From contig CAYFIR010000221.1 of NCBI GenBank assembly GCA_964343195.1, forward strand, positions 1-5,617: DNA of 5,617 nt, given 5' to 3'. The position numbers were made by a program, and so were the translations under genes. The DNA comes from CAYVAP01 sp964343195 (GTDB lineage: Bacteria; Bacteroidota; Bacteroidia; J057). Below the pieces are notes generated by a model that worked only from the letters and a program-made list of their open reading frames with translations, was not told where the DNA came from and did not search any database. Shown in pieces: positions 1 to 5,617 of the stretch (position 1 is the stretch's first letter; each line of letters begins with the position of its first letter).

Positions 1-50
1 TGCGGGCAAGAGATCAAGTCAAAAGCGGAACTAATTTTTTGAGCGTTCCT
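1..50 (+). repeat. 50-bp direct repeat, copy 1 (truncated by window edge)
   Basis: This stretch matches positions 1546-1595 at 47 of 50 bases in the same orientation, with differences at 13 (a/g), 26 (c/t) and 43 (g/t) and no gaps. Similarity stops sharply after base 50. The copy starts at the window edge, so the full repeat may extend further left. In copy 2 the sequence just to the left contains a long imperfect hairpin, which may also belong to the element. No transposase or terminal inverted repeat is seen. The simplest reading is a dispersed intergenic repeat of the genome. Confidence 0.85.
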
Positions 51-56
51 AAAATG

Positions 57-80
57 CCCGGTTATCAACGAATAACCTGG
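57..80. repeat. Inverted repeat upstream of the oxoamine synthase gene
   Basis: The arms are cccggttat (57-65) and ataacctgg (72-80), pairing at 8 of 9 positions around the 6-base loop caacga. The inner six pairs (ggttat/ataacc) are perfect. No T-run follows on the plus strand, and only a short one (cattttagg) follows on the minus strand, so a terminator is weakly supported. It begins 6 bases after the end of repeat copy 1 and lies 67 bases before the next start codon. An RNA leader hairpin or an operator is equally possible. Confidence 0.4.
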
Positions 81-146
81 TAGGTAAGAAGGGGAGGACC
101 GGAGGCAAACGCATCAGTAGAACTTCTGCAACCAACAAAACAATCT

Positions 147-1397
147 ATGAAACAAACATTGGCAAGCCAACACCTACAGACAGTAGAGGAAAACATGGAC
201 TATGCGCGGGAACTGGGTTTGGCGCTTCAGTCCACTGAGGATGAAACCATCTCCGGGAGAGAAATTACGTTGAATGGGAGAAAGCTGATCAACTTTGGAT
301 CAGGCACCTATATGGGATGGGAGCAGGATAATCGCCTGAAAGATGGGGCCGTCAAGGCCCTGCAACACTATGGGACCCAGTTTGGCTCTTCTCGTGCGTA
401 CCTGTCCCTTGGGCTATACGAAGAACTGGAAGACCTTTTGACACAGATGTTCAAAGCGCCGGTTATCGCTACTGCTTCCAGCACCCTGGGACACCTTTCT
501 GCACTGCCCATTTTGATCGGTGAAAACGACGCCGTTATTCTTGACCACCAGGTTCATGCGAGTGTATCGATGGCCTGTCAGTTGCTCAAGGCCAATGGAG
601 TACGGATCGAGATGATCCGGCACGACTCTCTCGAAATGCTGGAAAACCGAATTCAGAAACTGAGCCATAGCCATGACCGAATCTGGTACCTCGCTGATGG
701 GATCTATTCTATGCATGGAGCTTTTGCCCCTTTCGAAGGAATGATGGAGCTACTGCAACGGTATGAGCAACTGCGTCTGTACATCGATGATGCCCATAGC
801 ATTAGCTGGACTGGAGAGAATGGGGCAGGCAAGGCCGCTCCGTTTTTTGCTGGGCACCCACAGGTCTTTGTAACCGGATCACTTTGTAAAAGCTTCTCAG
901 CTGCAGGTGGGGTGCTGGTTTTTCCCGATGAAACAAGCCGGGAACTGGTACGCAAATGTGGCGGGACCATGATTTTTTCTGGACCCATACAGCCGCCCAT
1001 GTTAGGAGCCGCAGTGGCCTCAGCCAGGATTCACCTGTCTGATGAGCTCCCAGCGCGGCAGGCCGATCTGCTTCGCAAGATCCGATTGTTCAATCGGGCA
1101 GCGGCAGAAAAGGGCCTGAACCTTGCCAGCTATGACGAGACTCCTATCCGCTTTGTTTCCGTGGGGAATACAGAGTTGGGATACCAGATGGCCAAGAGCC
1201 TGTTGAATCAGGGATATTACGTCAACATTGCAGCCTATCCCAGTGTGCCAAGGAACAAATCAGGATTGAGGATTTCGATCAACCATCACCTGGAACCAAG
1301 GGACATACTCAACCTCGTAAACCTGATTGCGGAACATATGCCAGAGTCCCTCAAGCTGGAGAACCGAGTCAGTACTGAAGTCCTTACGGAACTTTAG
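147..1397 (+). CDS. PLP-dependent alpha-oxoamine synthase family enzyme (KBL/BioF/SPT/CqsA-like)
   Basis: This 416-residue protein is a fold-type I PLP enzyme of the alpha-oxoamine synthase family, which condenses an amino acid with an acyl-CoA (or acyl thioester) with loss of CO2. Visible landmarks are: the substrate-entry region GSGTYMGWE (51-59); GTQFGSSRAYLSLGLYEELE (76-95); His137 in DHQVHAS, the expected ring-stacking histidine; ADGIYSMHGAFAP (183-195), equivalent to the DGVFSMDG motif; Asp214 and His217 in YIDDAHS, expected to contact the pyridine nitrogen and O3'; and Lys248 in TGSLCKSFSAAGG, the expected Schiff-base lysine. Length is typical for the family (about 390-420). The first ATG is chosen because it gives normal family length; Met17 (195) is an alternative. 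There is no Shine-Dalgarno sequence. The substrate cannot be assigned: no biotin, threonine-degradation, sphingolipid or polyene genes lie beside it. The DHQVH, IWYLADGIYSMHG and DDAHSISWTGENGAG forms differ from textbook BioF and Kbl, so neither symbol is given. The gene stands alone, flanked by two direct repeat copies. Confidence 0.9.
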   Translation: MKQTLASQHLQTVEENMDYARELGLALQSTEDETISGREITLNGRKLINFGSGTYMGWEQDNRLKDGAVKALQHYGTQFGSSRAYLSLGLYEELEDLLTQMFKAPVIATASSTLGHLSALPILIGENDAVILDHQVHASVSMACQLLKANGVRIEMIRHDSLEMLENRIQKLSHSHDRIWYLADGIYSMHGAFAPFEGMMELLQRYEQLRLYIDDAHSISWTGENGAGKAAPFFAGHPQVFVTGSLCKSFSAAGGVLVFPDETSRELVRKCGGTMIFSGPIQPPMLGAAVASARIHLSDELPARQADLLRKIRLFNRAAAEKGLNLASYDETPIRFVSVGNTELGYQMAKSLLNQGYYVNIAAYPSVPRNKSGLRISINHHLEPRDILNLVNLIAEHMPESLKLENRVSTEVLTEL

Positions 1398-1401
1398 AGC
1401 A

Positions 1402-1432
1402 TTTCCGGACATCGGAAGATACCTGTATTTTT
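1402..1432 (+). terminator. Possible weak terminator after the oxoamine synthase gene
   Basis: A 5-bp stem, ttccg (1403-1407) and cggaa (1413-1417) with loop gacat, starts five bases after the TAG stop and can add one T-G pair. A T-run (tattttt, 1426-1432) follows after an 8-base gap, which is longer than in a classic intrinsic terminator. The same T-run can instead pair with aaaaata at 1450-1456 around a small ccct/aggg hairpin (1433-1442). The stronger hairpin at 1612-1639 may be the actual terminator for this gene. Confidence 0.3.
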
Positions 1433-1498
1433 CCCTTTAGGGACGCGAGAAAAATAACTTCCCGATTTTACGAAGAGATCTTGTTCGCAGGCAAGGAA

Positions 1499-1535
1499 GA
1501 AAAACCGAGTTTGGCGAGCCAAATGAGGCTTTTTC
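1499..1535. repeat. Long imperfect hairpin just upstream of repeat copy 2
   Basis: The sequence folds as gaaaaacc (1499-1506) against ggctttttc (1527-1535) with one bulged base. Inside is a gag/tga segment that allows one wobble and two G-A mismatches, then a perfect tttggc/gccaaa stem (1510-1515 with 1518-1523) closing a tiny loop. It ends 10 bases before repeat copy 2 and could be part of the same dispersed element, but the matching region of copy 1 lies outside the window. The surrounding 1443-1578 stretch is open in more than one frame, but nothing supports it as a gene. Confidence 0.55.
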
Positions 1536-1545
1536 TGACGCAGTA

Positions 1546-1595
1546 TGCGGGCAAGAGGTCAAGTCAAAAGTGGAACTAATTTTTTGATCGTTCCT
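1546..1595 (+). repeat. 50-bp direct repeat, copy 2
   Basis: This is the second copy of the repeat at 1-50, with 47 of 50 identical bases; the three differences fall at 1558, 1571 and 1588. Similarity ends abruptly at 1595. The two copies are 1545 bp apart, start to start, and enclose exactly one gene, the oxoamine synthase, with its flanks. The copy sits in the intergenic space between two convergent genes, as expected for a dispersed noncoding repeat. Confidence 0.85.
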
Positions 1596-1611
1596 TAACT
1601 CTATCGAACAT

Positions 1612-1648
1612 AACGGGTCTGTCATTTGACAGGCCCGTTCCTTTCTTT
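1612..1648 (+). terminator. Strong hairpin with T-rich tail, overlapping the kinase stop codon
   Basis: The left arm aacgggtctgtc (1612-1623) pairs with the right arm gacaggcccgtt (1628-1639), 12 pairs with a single T-G wobble, around the loop attt. On the plus strand it is followed by cctttcttt (1640-1648), seven T in nine bases, which fits an intrinsic terminator for rightward transcripts from the oxoamine synthase gene. On the minus strand the sequence after the hairpin (atgttcgata) has no T-run, so it is a poorer terminator for the kinase, although RNA 3'-end protection remains possible. The right arm encodes the kinase's last codons, and its TGA stop (1622-1624) spans the arm-loop junction. 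Confidence 0.7.
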
Positions 1649-3730
1649 GTGAGCTGTCAGGTAGTCCTCAAGGGTTTTCAGATTGAGTGGTTTCGTCAGA
1701 AACTCACTCATACCGCTATTTAGAGCGTTTTGGTGATCTTCAGGGGTTACATTGGCTGTAAGAGCTACGATGGGAGGAGCATTCCTACCTAGCTTTTGGA
1801 TGATGCGTCGGGTAGCCTCCAGGCCATCCATGGTAGGCATGGATATATCCATGAGAATCAGGTCGTAGGAGTTAGCCGTTGCAGCTTCCAGGGCCAGTGC
1901 CCCGTTTCCCACAATCTGGGCATTGGCCCCCAGTTTATTCAAAATTCGCTTGATGACTTTTTGGTTGACAATCTGGTCCTCAGCTACCAATACCCTGAGG
2001 CCAGCACCGGGGAGAGATGCTGCTGAAGCCTTGTTGGGTGGAGTTTCAGCAGGTTGGGCAGGTTCTGGTTCATAGAAAAAGGAGAAAGAAAAGGTTGAAC
2101 CCACCCCTGGAGTACTTTCTACCTGAATGTCGCCCCCCATTAGAGAGACCAGCCTTTTGCTGATGGCGAGTCCCAGTCCGGTTCCCCCGTATTTTCGGGT
2201 GATGGAGGTATCTACCTGATTAAAGTGCTGGAAAATCGCCTCAACCTTGTCTGGCTCGATCCCGATTCCGGTATCCCTGACGAATACCCGGAGTTTCGAT
2301 GGAGTATTATCATTCGAAATCGAGACTTCTATCGCTCCTTCAGCTGTGAACTTGGTCGCATTGCTCAGAAAGTTTAGCAGTACCTGCTGGATACGGTAGT
2401 CATCAGCGACGATTGTTTTCGGTACATCATCTGCCATAAACAGATGTATATCCAGGTTTTTTTCTCTCGCTTTATAGGCAACCTGATCAATTCCGGTACG
2501 CAGAAGTTTGGCTACGGAGAATGAGCGGGGATGGAGTTCTATTTTTTCAGCCTCCAGCTTGGAGAAGTCCAGGATGTCGTTGATGAGCGAAAGCAGAGAT
2601 TCCCCACTCTGGTGAACCACCTCAACCATCTGGCTCTGGTCCTCATCCAGGGGGGTGTCTTTTAGCAGGTCGGTCATCCCGATCACAGCATTCATGGGAG
2701 TACGCAGTTCATGGCTCATATTGGCCAGGAAAGAAGCTTTGGCCTTGGCGGCTTCCTCAGCGTGATGTCGGGCTTTGATCAGCGCATTCTGGTATTCTTT
2801 CTGGGTACTGATGTCCACAAATCGGACGACGGTACGTCCCCCCTGTCCAGTCATGATGGGGTAGGCCATGGCCTGAACCCAAACGGGGAGGGGGAGTTCC
2901 CACAGCAGAAACTCCACCGAAGGCCTGTCTCCGGGAGGAAGGTCCAGCAGGTTGCCCCAGTTTTGGCGCTCTGAAGCCGGTAAGAGCTTGCCCAAAGGGA
3001 TTTTGGCATCGATAAGGTCTTCTCTTCTGAACAATACGCTGGCCGCCGGATTGTGATCCAGAATGGTCCCCGAGTCGGAATCGAGAAGGATCATGGCATC
3101 ATTGGAGTGATTAAATACCTCCTTGATATCCGATGTCGCTTCGTCCCTCACCTGCTTTAGCTCATCTGTCGAGAGTATTTTGAAGTAATAAGCGGTCGCG
3201 ATGGTTCCCATCAGACAAATAATCAGGCTCATCTGGTAGTCACTGGGAACTATCTGCCAGGGTATCAGGTCAGCGTTTGAATTGGAACTGGCGAGAATAA
3301 ATACAATGCTTAGAATCAAAATCCCCAGGATCACGGCAAGGTGCTTCCTTTGTCTGTTGCCAAACATCAGAAAGGAGCTGAGGGTGATGGGGATAAGTGC
3401 CAAATGCTCTCCGCTACCCATCCCCAGCCTGCTAGCCATAATGGCGGTATTGAGGTACATGATCCCCAGTGCCAGGTATCGGGCGGCCAGATGCGCTCCT
3501 CTCGCATTGACCAATATGCCCACTAAAAATGCGGTGTTTGTTGCTATCTGAAGAAGCAGTTCGGCTCTCTTTCCCTCCATGCCGTAGGTAATGGTATGGG
3601 GGAGAGAAATCAGGAAGGCTGTTAACAGTATCCAGTTGGTGAAGGTGACCCGTTTGGCTTCCGAAACCGAAAGCTCACTGGTAACCCCCAGTCTGGAAAA
3701 CTGGCGAAGGGTGGAGGAGAAAGTCGCCAT
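1622..3730 (-). CDS. Membrane-bound hybrid sensor histidine kinase with C-terminal receiver
   Basis: This 702-residue two-component sensor has the following order. A hydrophobic N-terminal region (about 31-183) holds roughly six predicted membrane segments and is probably an integral-membrane sensor of the MASE type. A PAS domain follows (about 202-308; NHSNDAMILLDSDSGTILDHN at its start), then a coiled linker (310-333). HisKA carries the phospho-acceptor His340 in FLANMSHELRTP. HATPase_c shows N-box Asn457 (NFLSNATKF), DTGIG (486-490), the F-box phenylalanines 500 and 503, and GGTGLGL (515-521). A Pro/Ala-rich linker (554-575) leads to a receiver with acidic Asp585, phospho-acceptor Asp628 in LMDISMPTMDG, Thr658 and Lys680 (LTKPL). 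All catalytic residues are present, so it should be active. The ATG at 3730 has no Shine-Dalgarno sequence. No Hpt domain, separate response regulator or DNA-binding output is in the window, so it probably signals through an unlinked phosphotransfer partner. The signal is unknown. The neighbour in divergent orientation is the dioxygenase-like gene. Confidence 0.95.
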   Translation of the reverse strand: MATFSSTLRQFSRLGVTSELSVSEAKRVTFTNWILLTAFLISLPHTITYGMEGKRAELLLQIATNTAFLVGILVNARGAHLAARYLALGIMYLNTAIMASRLGMGSGEHLALIPITLSSFLMFGNRQRKHLAVILGILILSIVFILASSNSNADLIPWQIVPSDYQMSLIICLMGTIATAYYFKILSTDELKQVRDEATSDIKEVFNHSNDAMILLDSDSGTILDHNPAASVLFRREDLIDAKIPLGKLLPASERQNWGNLLDLPPGDRPSVEFLLWELPLPVWVQAMAYPIMTGQGGRTVVRFVDISTQKEYQNALIKARHHAEEAAKAKASFLANMSHELRTPMNAVIGMTDLLKDTPLDEDQSQMVEVVHQSGESLLSLINDILDFSKLEAEKIELHPRSFSVAKLLRTGIDQVAYKAREKNLDIHLFMADDVPKTIVADDYRIQQVLLNFLSNATKFTAEGAIEVSISNDNTPSKLRVFVRDTGIGIEPDKVEAIFQHFNQVDTSITRKYGGTGLGLAISKRLVSLMGGDIQVESTPGVGSTFSFSFFYEPEPAQPAETPPNKASAASLPGAGLRVLVAEDQIVNQKVIKRILNKLGANAQIVGNGALALEAATANSYDLILMDISMPTMDGLEATRRIIQKLGRNAPPIVALTANVTPEDHQNALNSGMSEFLTKPLNLKTLEDYLTAHKERNGPVK

Positions 3731-3755
3731 GGCTGGTTGCTGTTAGAACTTTTCG

Positions 3756-3785
3756 TAAAAGTAGGTCTTTTTACTGATCGATCAA
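3756..3785 (-). promoter_or_regulatory. Candidate Bacteroidota-type promoter for the kinase gene
   Basis: Read on the minus strand, TTG (3785-3783) is followed after 19 bases by TACTTTTA (3763-3756), which matches the Bacteroidota sigma-A pattern TAnnTTTG at all but the last base. It would start transcription about 20 bases before the ATG at 3730. Two other structures overlap it: the inverted repeat gtaaaa (3755-3760) with ttttac (3769-3774), and the 10-bp palindrome TGATCGATCA (3775-3784) covering the upstream TTG element. The palindrome could be an operator. On the plus strand the same 139-bp spacer holds taacttttg (3806-3814), a one-base-longer version of the same box, but no TTG at suitable distance, so the promoter of the dioxygenase-like gene is not settled. 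Confidence 0.4.
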
Positions 3786-3869
3786 GCACATAAATCGGAG
3801 GAATCTAACTTTTGGGGAAAATATATTCAGTTTTTTCGGAATAAATAAAGGCTGCCAAAAATCACCCTC

Positions 3870-4502
3870 ATGAGCCGTATTTGTCTTTTTTTGCTCGTTT
3901 CTCTACTAAACTCCTGCCCTCAACATCAGAATGGGGAGAATTTTGATCCAATTCTGATCGGTGGACCCTGCGAAGGGTGCGAAGCCGTGTTTGAATTTGG
4001 ACAGAAAATACCCTCTTCTCATGATACCCTCCCAGGATTTGAAAGTAAGGGATTGCCCATAAAAGTATCAGGAACCGTCTATTTTCTGGATGGCAAAACT
4101 CCTGCCCCAAACGTAATACTATACCTATATCATACCAATCAGGCCGGTGTATACCCCACGAAGGGAACGGAAACCGGCTGGGAGCGGAGGCATGGATACC
4201 TGCGAGGGTGGCTAAAAACGGACGAAAAGGGACACTACTCGTTTGTCACCCGAAAACCCGCTCCCTATCCCGATCGGTCCAACCCTGCCCACATCCATTT
4301 GACCCTACTTGAGCCCGATGGCAAATACTATTGGGTCGATAGTTACCTCTTTGCTGGAGACAGCCTCCTGAGTGAAGAGGAGTTATCCCCTGAGGCACCG
4401 AGAGGGGGAAGCAGTGGGGTGCTTACCCTGAATCAGGAAGACGATATCTGGGCGGGAAGGCGGAACCTGATCCTCGGAAAAAATATACCGGGCTATCCCT
4501 GA
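3870..4502 (+). CDS. Exported intradiol ring-cleavage dioxygenase-fold lipoprotein
   Basis: This 210-residue protein starts with a short signal peptide (RICLFLLVSLLNSC), and Cys16 in a lipobox-like LNSC sequence suggests lipid anchoring in the envelope. The rest resembles the catalytic domain of intradiol dioxygenases (catechol 1,2- and protocatechuate 3,4-dioxygenases). It has the beta-sandwich start KVSGTVYFLDGKTPAPNVILYLYHTN, the expected iron ligands Tyr95 (GVYP), Tyr133 (PAPYP), His141 and His143 (PAHIH), and the RGWLKTDEKGHYSF strand (112-125). In classical enzymes the residue three before the first ligand histidine is an arginine (R-P-A-H); here it is Asn138. The N-terminal linker domain of catechol 1,2-dioxygenase is absent. 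A GGPCEGCEA motif (31-39) precedes the core, and its two cysteines may form a disulfide or bind a metal. Iron binding is likely from the intact ligands; aromatic ring cleavage is unproven. No aromatic-degradation genes are adjacent. It is divergent from the kinase, and the SDR gene follows 97 bp later. Confidence 0.85.
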   Translation: MSRICLFLLVSLLNSCPQHQNGENFDPILIGGPCEGCEAVFEFGQKIPSSHDTLPGFESKGLPIKVSGTVYFLDGKTPAPNVILYLYHTNQAGVYPTKGTETGWERRHGYLRGWLKTDEKGHYSFVTRKPAPYPDRSNPAHIHLTLLEPDGKYYWVDSYLFAGDSLLSEEELSPEAPRGGSSGVLTLNQEDDIWAGRRNLILGKNIPGYP

Positions 4503-4543
4503 TCCGGTTCCTGCATACGCGCCTGAATTAATCCATTGGGAAC

Positions 4544-4575
4544 TTGGAAAAAGACACTTTCCTGATTTACATTGG
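4544..4575 (+). promoter_or_regulatory. Candidate Bacteroidota-type promoter for the SDR gene
   Basis: TTG at 4544-4546 is followed after 21 bases by TACATTGG (4568-4575), which differs from TAnnTTTG at one base. Transcription would start roughly 20 bases before the ATG at 4600. The spacing is at the long end of what is accepted for this promoter type, so it is tentative. Without it, the SDR gene would be read from the upstream dioxygenase-like gene across a 97-bp gap that has no obvious terminator. Confidence 0.3.
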
Positions 4576-4599
4576 CACCTCAAACTATCAGCCAAACCC

Positions 4600-5487
4600 A
4601 TGAGTAAGATTCTCCTTGCAGGAGCTACAGGATACCTTGGAGGTTATCTCCTTCAGGAACTGATTCGACGAAATATTCCTACCCGCGCCATCGTCAGAAG
4701 TCCCCGAAAACTTGCTTCCATCTCCGCTGATCCGGATTTGCTGGAAGTCAAATCTGCAGAAGTTACCCAGCCGGAATCAATATCAGGTTGCTGCGAGGGC
4801 GTCGACACACTCATCTCCAGTGTCGGCATTACCCGTCAAAAGGACGGTCTCACCTACATGGACGTGGATTACCAGGCTAACCTCAACCTCCTGCGGGAGG
4901 CCCAGCGAGCGGGTGTGAAAAAGTTCGTATATGTGTCCGTTCTTAATGGTGATCAAATGCGGGATCTGGCAATCTGTGAAGCCAAGGAAAAATTTGTGGA
5001 CGAATTGAAAGCCTCTGGACTGGAATATTGCATCGTCCGCCCCAATGGTTTTTTCTCAGATATGGCTGAGTTTCTACAGATGGCCAAAAGCGGACGGGTC
5101 TACCTGTTTGGAAAAGGAAATCTGAAGATCAACCCCATCCACGGAGCAGACCTGGCCGTAGCCTGTGTAGATCAAATCGAGGGCAATGCCCAGGAACTGG
5201 AAATCGGTGGCCCCGAGACCTTCACCCAGGATGAAATCGCAGAAGTCGCCTTCAAGGCCATAGGCAAGGAACCAAAGATCATGCATCTCCCGGACTGGAT
5301 TCGCCGGACGGTACTGGGCATGGGAAAGGCCTTCATGTCCAAAGCCAAATATGGGCCTTTTGAATTTTTCCTGACAGCGATGGCGCTGGAAATGGAGGCA
5401 CCAGAGTACGGGGAGCATACGCTGCTGAGCTTTTACCAGGAACTGGAGTCCGCCACCACGCAAACCTCCTCTCCGGCGTCGGCCTAA
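4600..5487 (+). CDS. Atypical SDR-family NAD(P)-binding oxidoreductase (NmrA/SDR_a5-like)
   Basis: This 295-residue cytoplasmic protein has a Rossmann fold. The dinucleotide-binding loop GATGYLGGYL spans residues 8-17, and Arg29 and Arg33 after the second strand are compatible with NADP preference. DTLISSVGITRQ (69-80) is the fourth-strand region, KKFVYVSVLNG (107-117) the strand carrying the usual Ser, and CEAKEKFVDELKASGLEYCIVRPNGFF (126-152) the helix and strand typical of the atypical SDR5 and NAD(P)H-binding (PF13460-like) group. The classical YxxxK motif is absent: Lys129 is present but there is no Tyr four residues before it. The C-terminal half (170-280) forms the substrate lobe, with the INPIHGADLA and EIGGPETFTQDEIAE segments common in this group. 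The substrate is unknown; relatives include quinone or sugar-nucleotide reductases, NDUFA9-type chaperones and vinyl reductases. The start gives GATG at the usual distance from the N-terminus, and no Shine-Dalgarno sequence is present. The Ser/Thr/Ala-rich tail (285-295) is probably disordered. Confidence 0.9.
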   Translation: MSKILLAGATGYLGGYLLQELIRRNIPTRAIVRSPRKLASISADPDLLEVKSAEVTQPESISGCCEGVDTLISSVGITRQKDGLTYMDVDYQANLNLLREAQRAGVKKFVYVSVLNGDQMRDLAICEAKEKFVDELKASGLEYCIVRPNGFFSDMAEFLQMAKSGRVYLFGKGNLKINPIHGADLAVACVDQIEGNAQELEIGGPETFTQDEIAEVAFKAIGKEPKIMHLPDWIRRTVLGMGKAFMSKAKYGPFEFFLTAMALEMEAPEYGEHTLLSFYQELESATTQTSSPASA

Positions 5488-5489
5488 AG

Positions 5490-5617
5490 TCACAAAACTC
5501 TCCTGAGCTTTCGAGAAAGCCTATCCTCCCCGCATTTTGAAGGGATATTTTCGGGAAAAGTCTCTAGTGCTGTGTCAAATCCCCAATGATGGGTGATCGC
5601 TGCATCTTTTTCCGCAT
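5490..5617 (-). CDS. Possible 3' end of a convergent gene (partial)
   Basis: On the minus strand a frame enters from the window edge and stays open for 41 codons to a TGA at 5490-5492, two bases beyond the SDR stop codon. The readable part includes HHWGFDTALETFPENIP and ends SRKLRRVL, a composition that looks protein-like with a basic tail. It has no recognisable family, no start codon inside the window, and is short enough to be chance. A tight convergent arrangement would fit the lack of other content here. Confidence 0.25.
   Translation of the reverse strand, partial: AEKDAAITHHWGFDTALETFPENIPSKCGEDRLSRKLRRVL
5507..5520. repeat. Small perfect hairpin after the SDR gene
   Basis: gctttc (5507-5512) and gaaagc (5515-5520) are a perfect inverted repeat with a 2-base gap, 20 bases after the SDR stop. 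The following sequence (ctatcctcccc) is pyrimidine-rich but lacks a T-run, so it is only a weak terminator candidate. It would lie inside the possible convergent partial gene. Confidence 0.3.

Noticed and set aside
414..1000. Minus-strand open frames inside the oxoamine synthase gene
   Set aside because: They lie wholly opposite a gene with intact family motifs and have no recognisable protein features; they are shadows of its codon use.
1..1595. Insertion sequence or composite transposon around the oxoamine synthase gene
   Set aside because: No transposase, no terminal inverted repeats and no target-site duplications are visible. The paired direct repeats alone do not define a mobile element.
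1437..1625. Minus-strand 62-codon open frame, and plus-strand open frames, across 1433-1595
   Set aside because: Several frames on both strands are open over the same repeat-bearing stretch. None has a recognisable domain, and the 50-bp repeat differs between copies without a clear synonymous pattern. A noncoding repeat explains it better.
147..5487. A single new multi-gene system formed by all four genes
   Set aside because: Orientation changes between the first three genes, the intergenic gaps are large, and no shared pathway is evident; the genes look like unrelated neighbours.
5074..5493. 139-codon minus-strand frame opposite the SDR gene
   Set aside because: It is antisense to a well-supported Rossmann-fold protein, and its Arg/Gly-rich, motif-free translation looks like a shadow frame.
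5586..5617. Start of a plus-strand gene at ATGATG near the right edge
   Set aside because: Only about ten codons are visible, there is no supporting promoter, and the overlapping minus-strand frame is longer. It cannot be judged from this window.

Overview
The window looks like ordinary chromosome of a Bacteroidota bacterium. This assignment is an inference from four things. All four genes lack a Shine-Dalgarno sequence before their ATG. Two upstream regions carry sequences close to the Bacteroidota promoter pattern (TTG, about 19-21 bases, TAnnTTTG). The protein types fit, in particular a membrane hybrid histidine kinase and a lipoprotein-like intradiol dioxygenase with a GGPCEGCEA motif. 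Base composition is near balanced. Genus cannot be told from the sequence, and no phage, plasmid, CRISPR, rRNA or tRNA signal was seen.

Layout. Bases 1-146 hold one copy of a 50-bp direct repeat, a small inverted repeat, and the leader of the first gene. Bases 147-1397 (+) encode a PLP-dependent alpha-oxoamine synthase-type enzyme (KBL/BioF/SPT/CqsA superfamily). Bases 1398-1621 are a convergent intergenic region with hairpins and the second copy of the 50-bp repeat (47 of 50 identical, same orientation). A strong hairpin there overlaps the stop codon of the next gene. Bases 1622-3730 (-) encode a 702-residue hybrid sensor histidine kinase (membrane sensor, PAS, HisKA, HATPase, receiver). A 139-bp divergent spacer follows. 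Then come an exported, probably lipid-anchored intradiol-dioxygenase-fold protein (3870-4502, +) and an atypical SDR NAD(P)-binding protein (4600-5487, +). The last 130 bases may hold the 3' end of a convergent gene, with weak support.

How the genes relate. There is no clear single pathway. The oxoamine synthase stands alone between repeat copies and is convergent to the kinase. The kinase is divergent from the dioxygenase-like gene, so the two could share control from the 139-bp spacer. The SDR gene lies 97 bp downstream of the dioxygenase-like gene on the same strand and may be co-transcribed or use its own promoter. I found no convincing new multi-gene system. The points most worth following are the repeat pair flanking the oxoamine synthase, the missing active-site arginine in the dioxygenase-like lipoprotein, and the terminator-like hairpin built into the end of the kinase gene.
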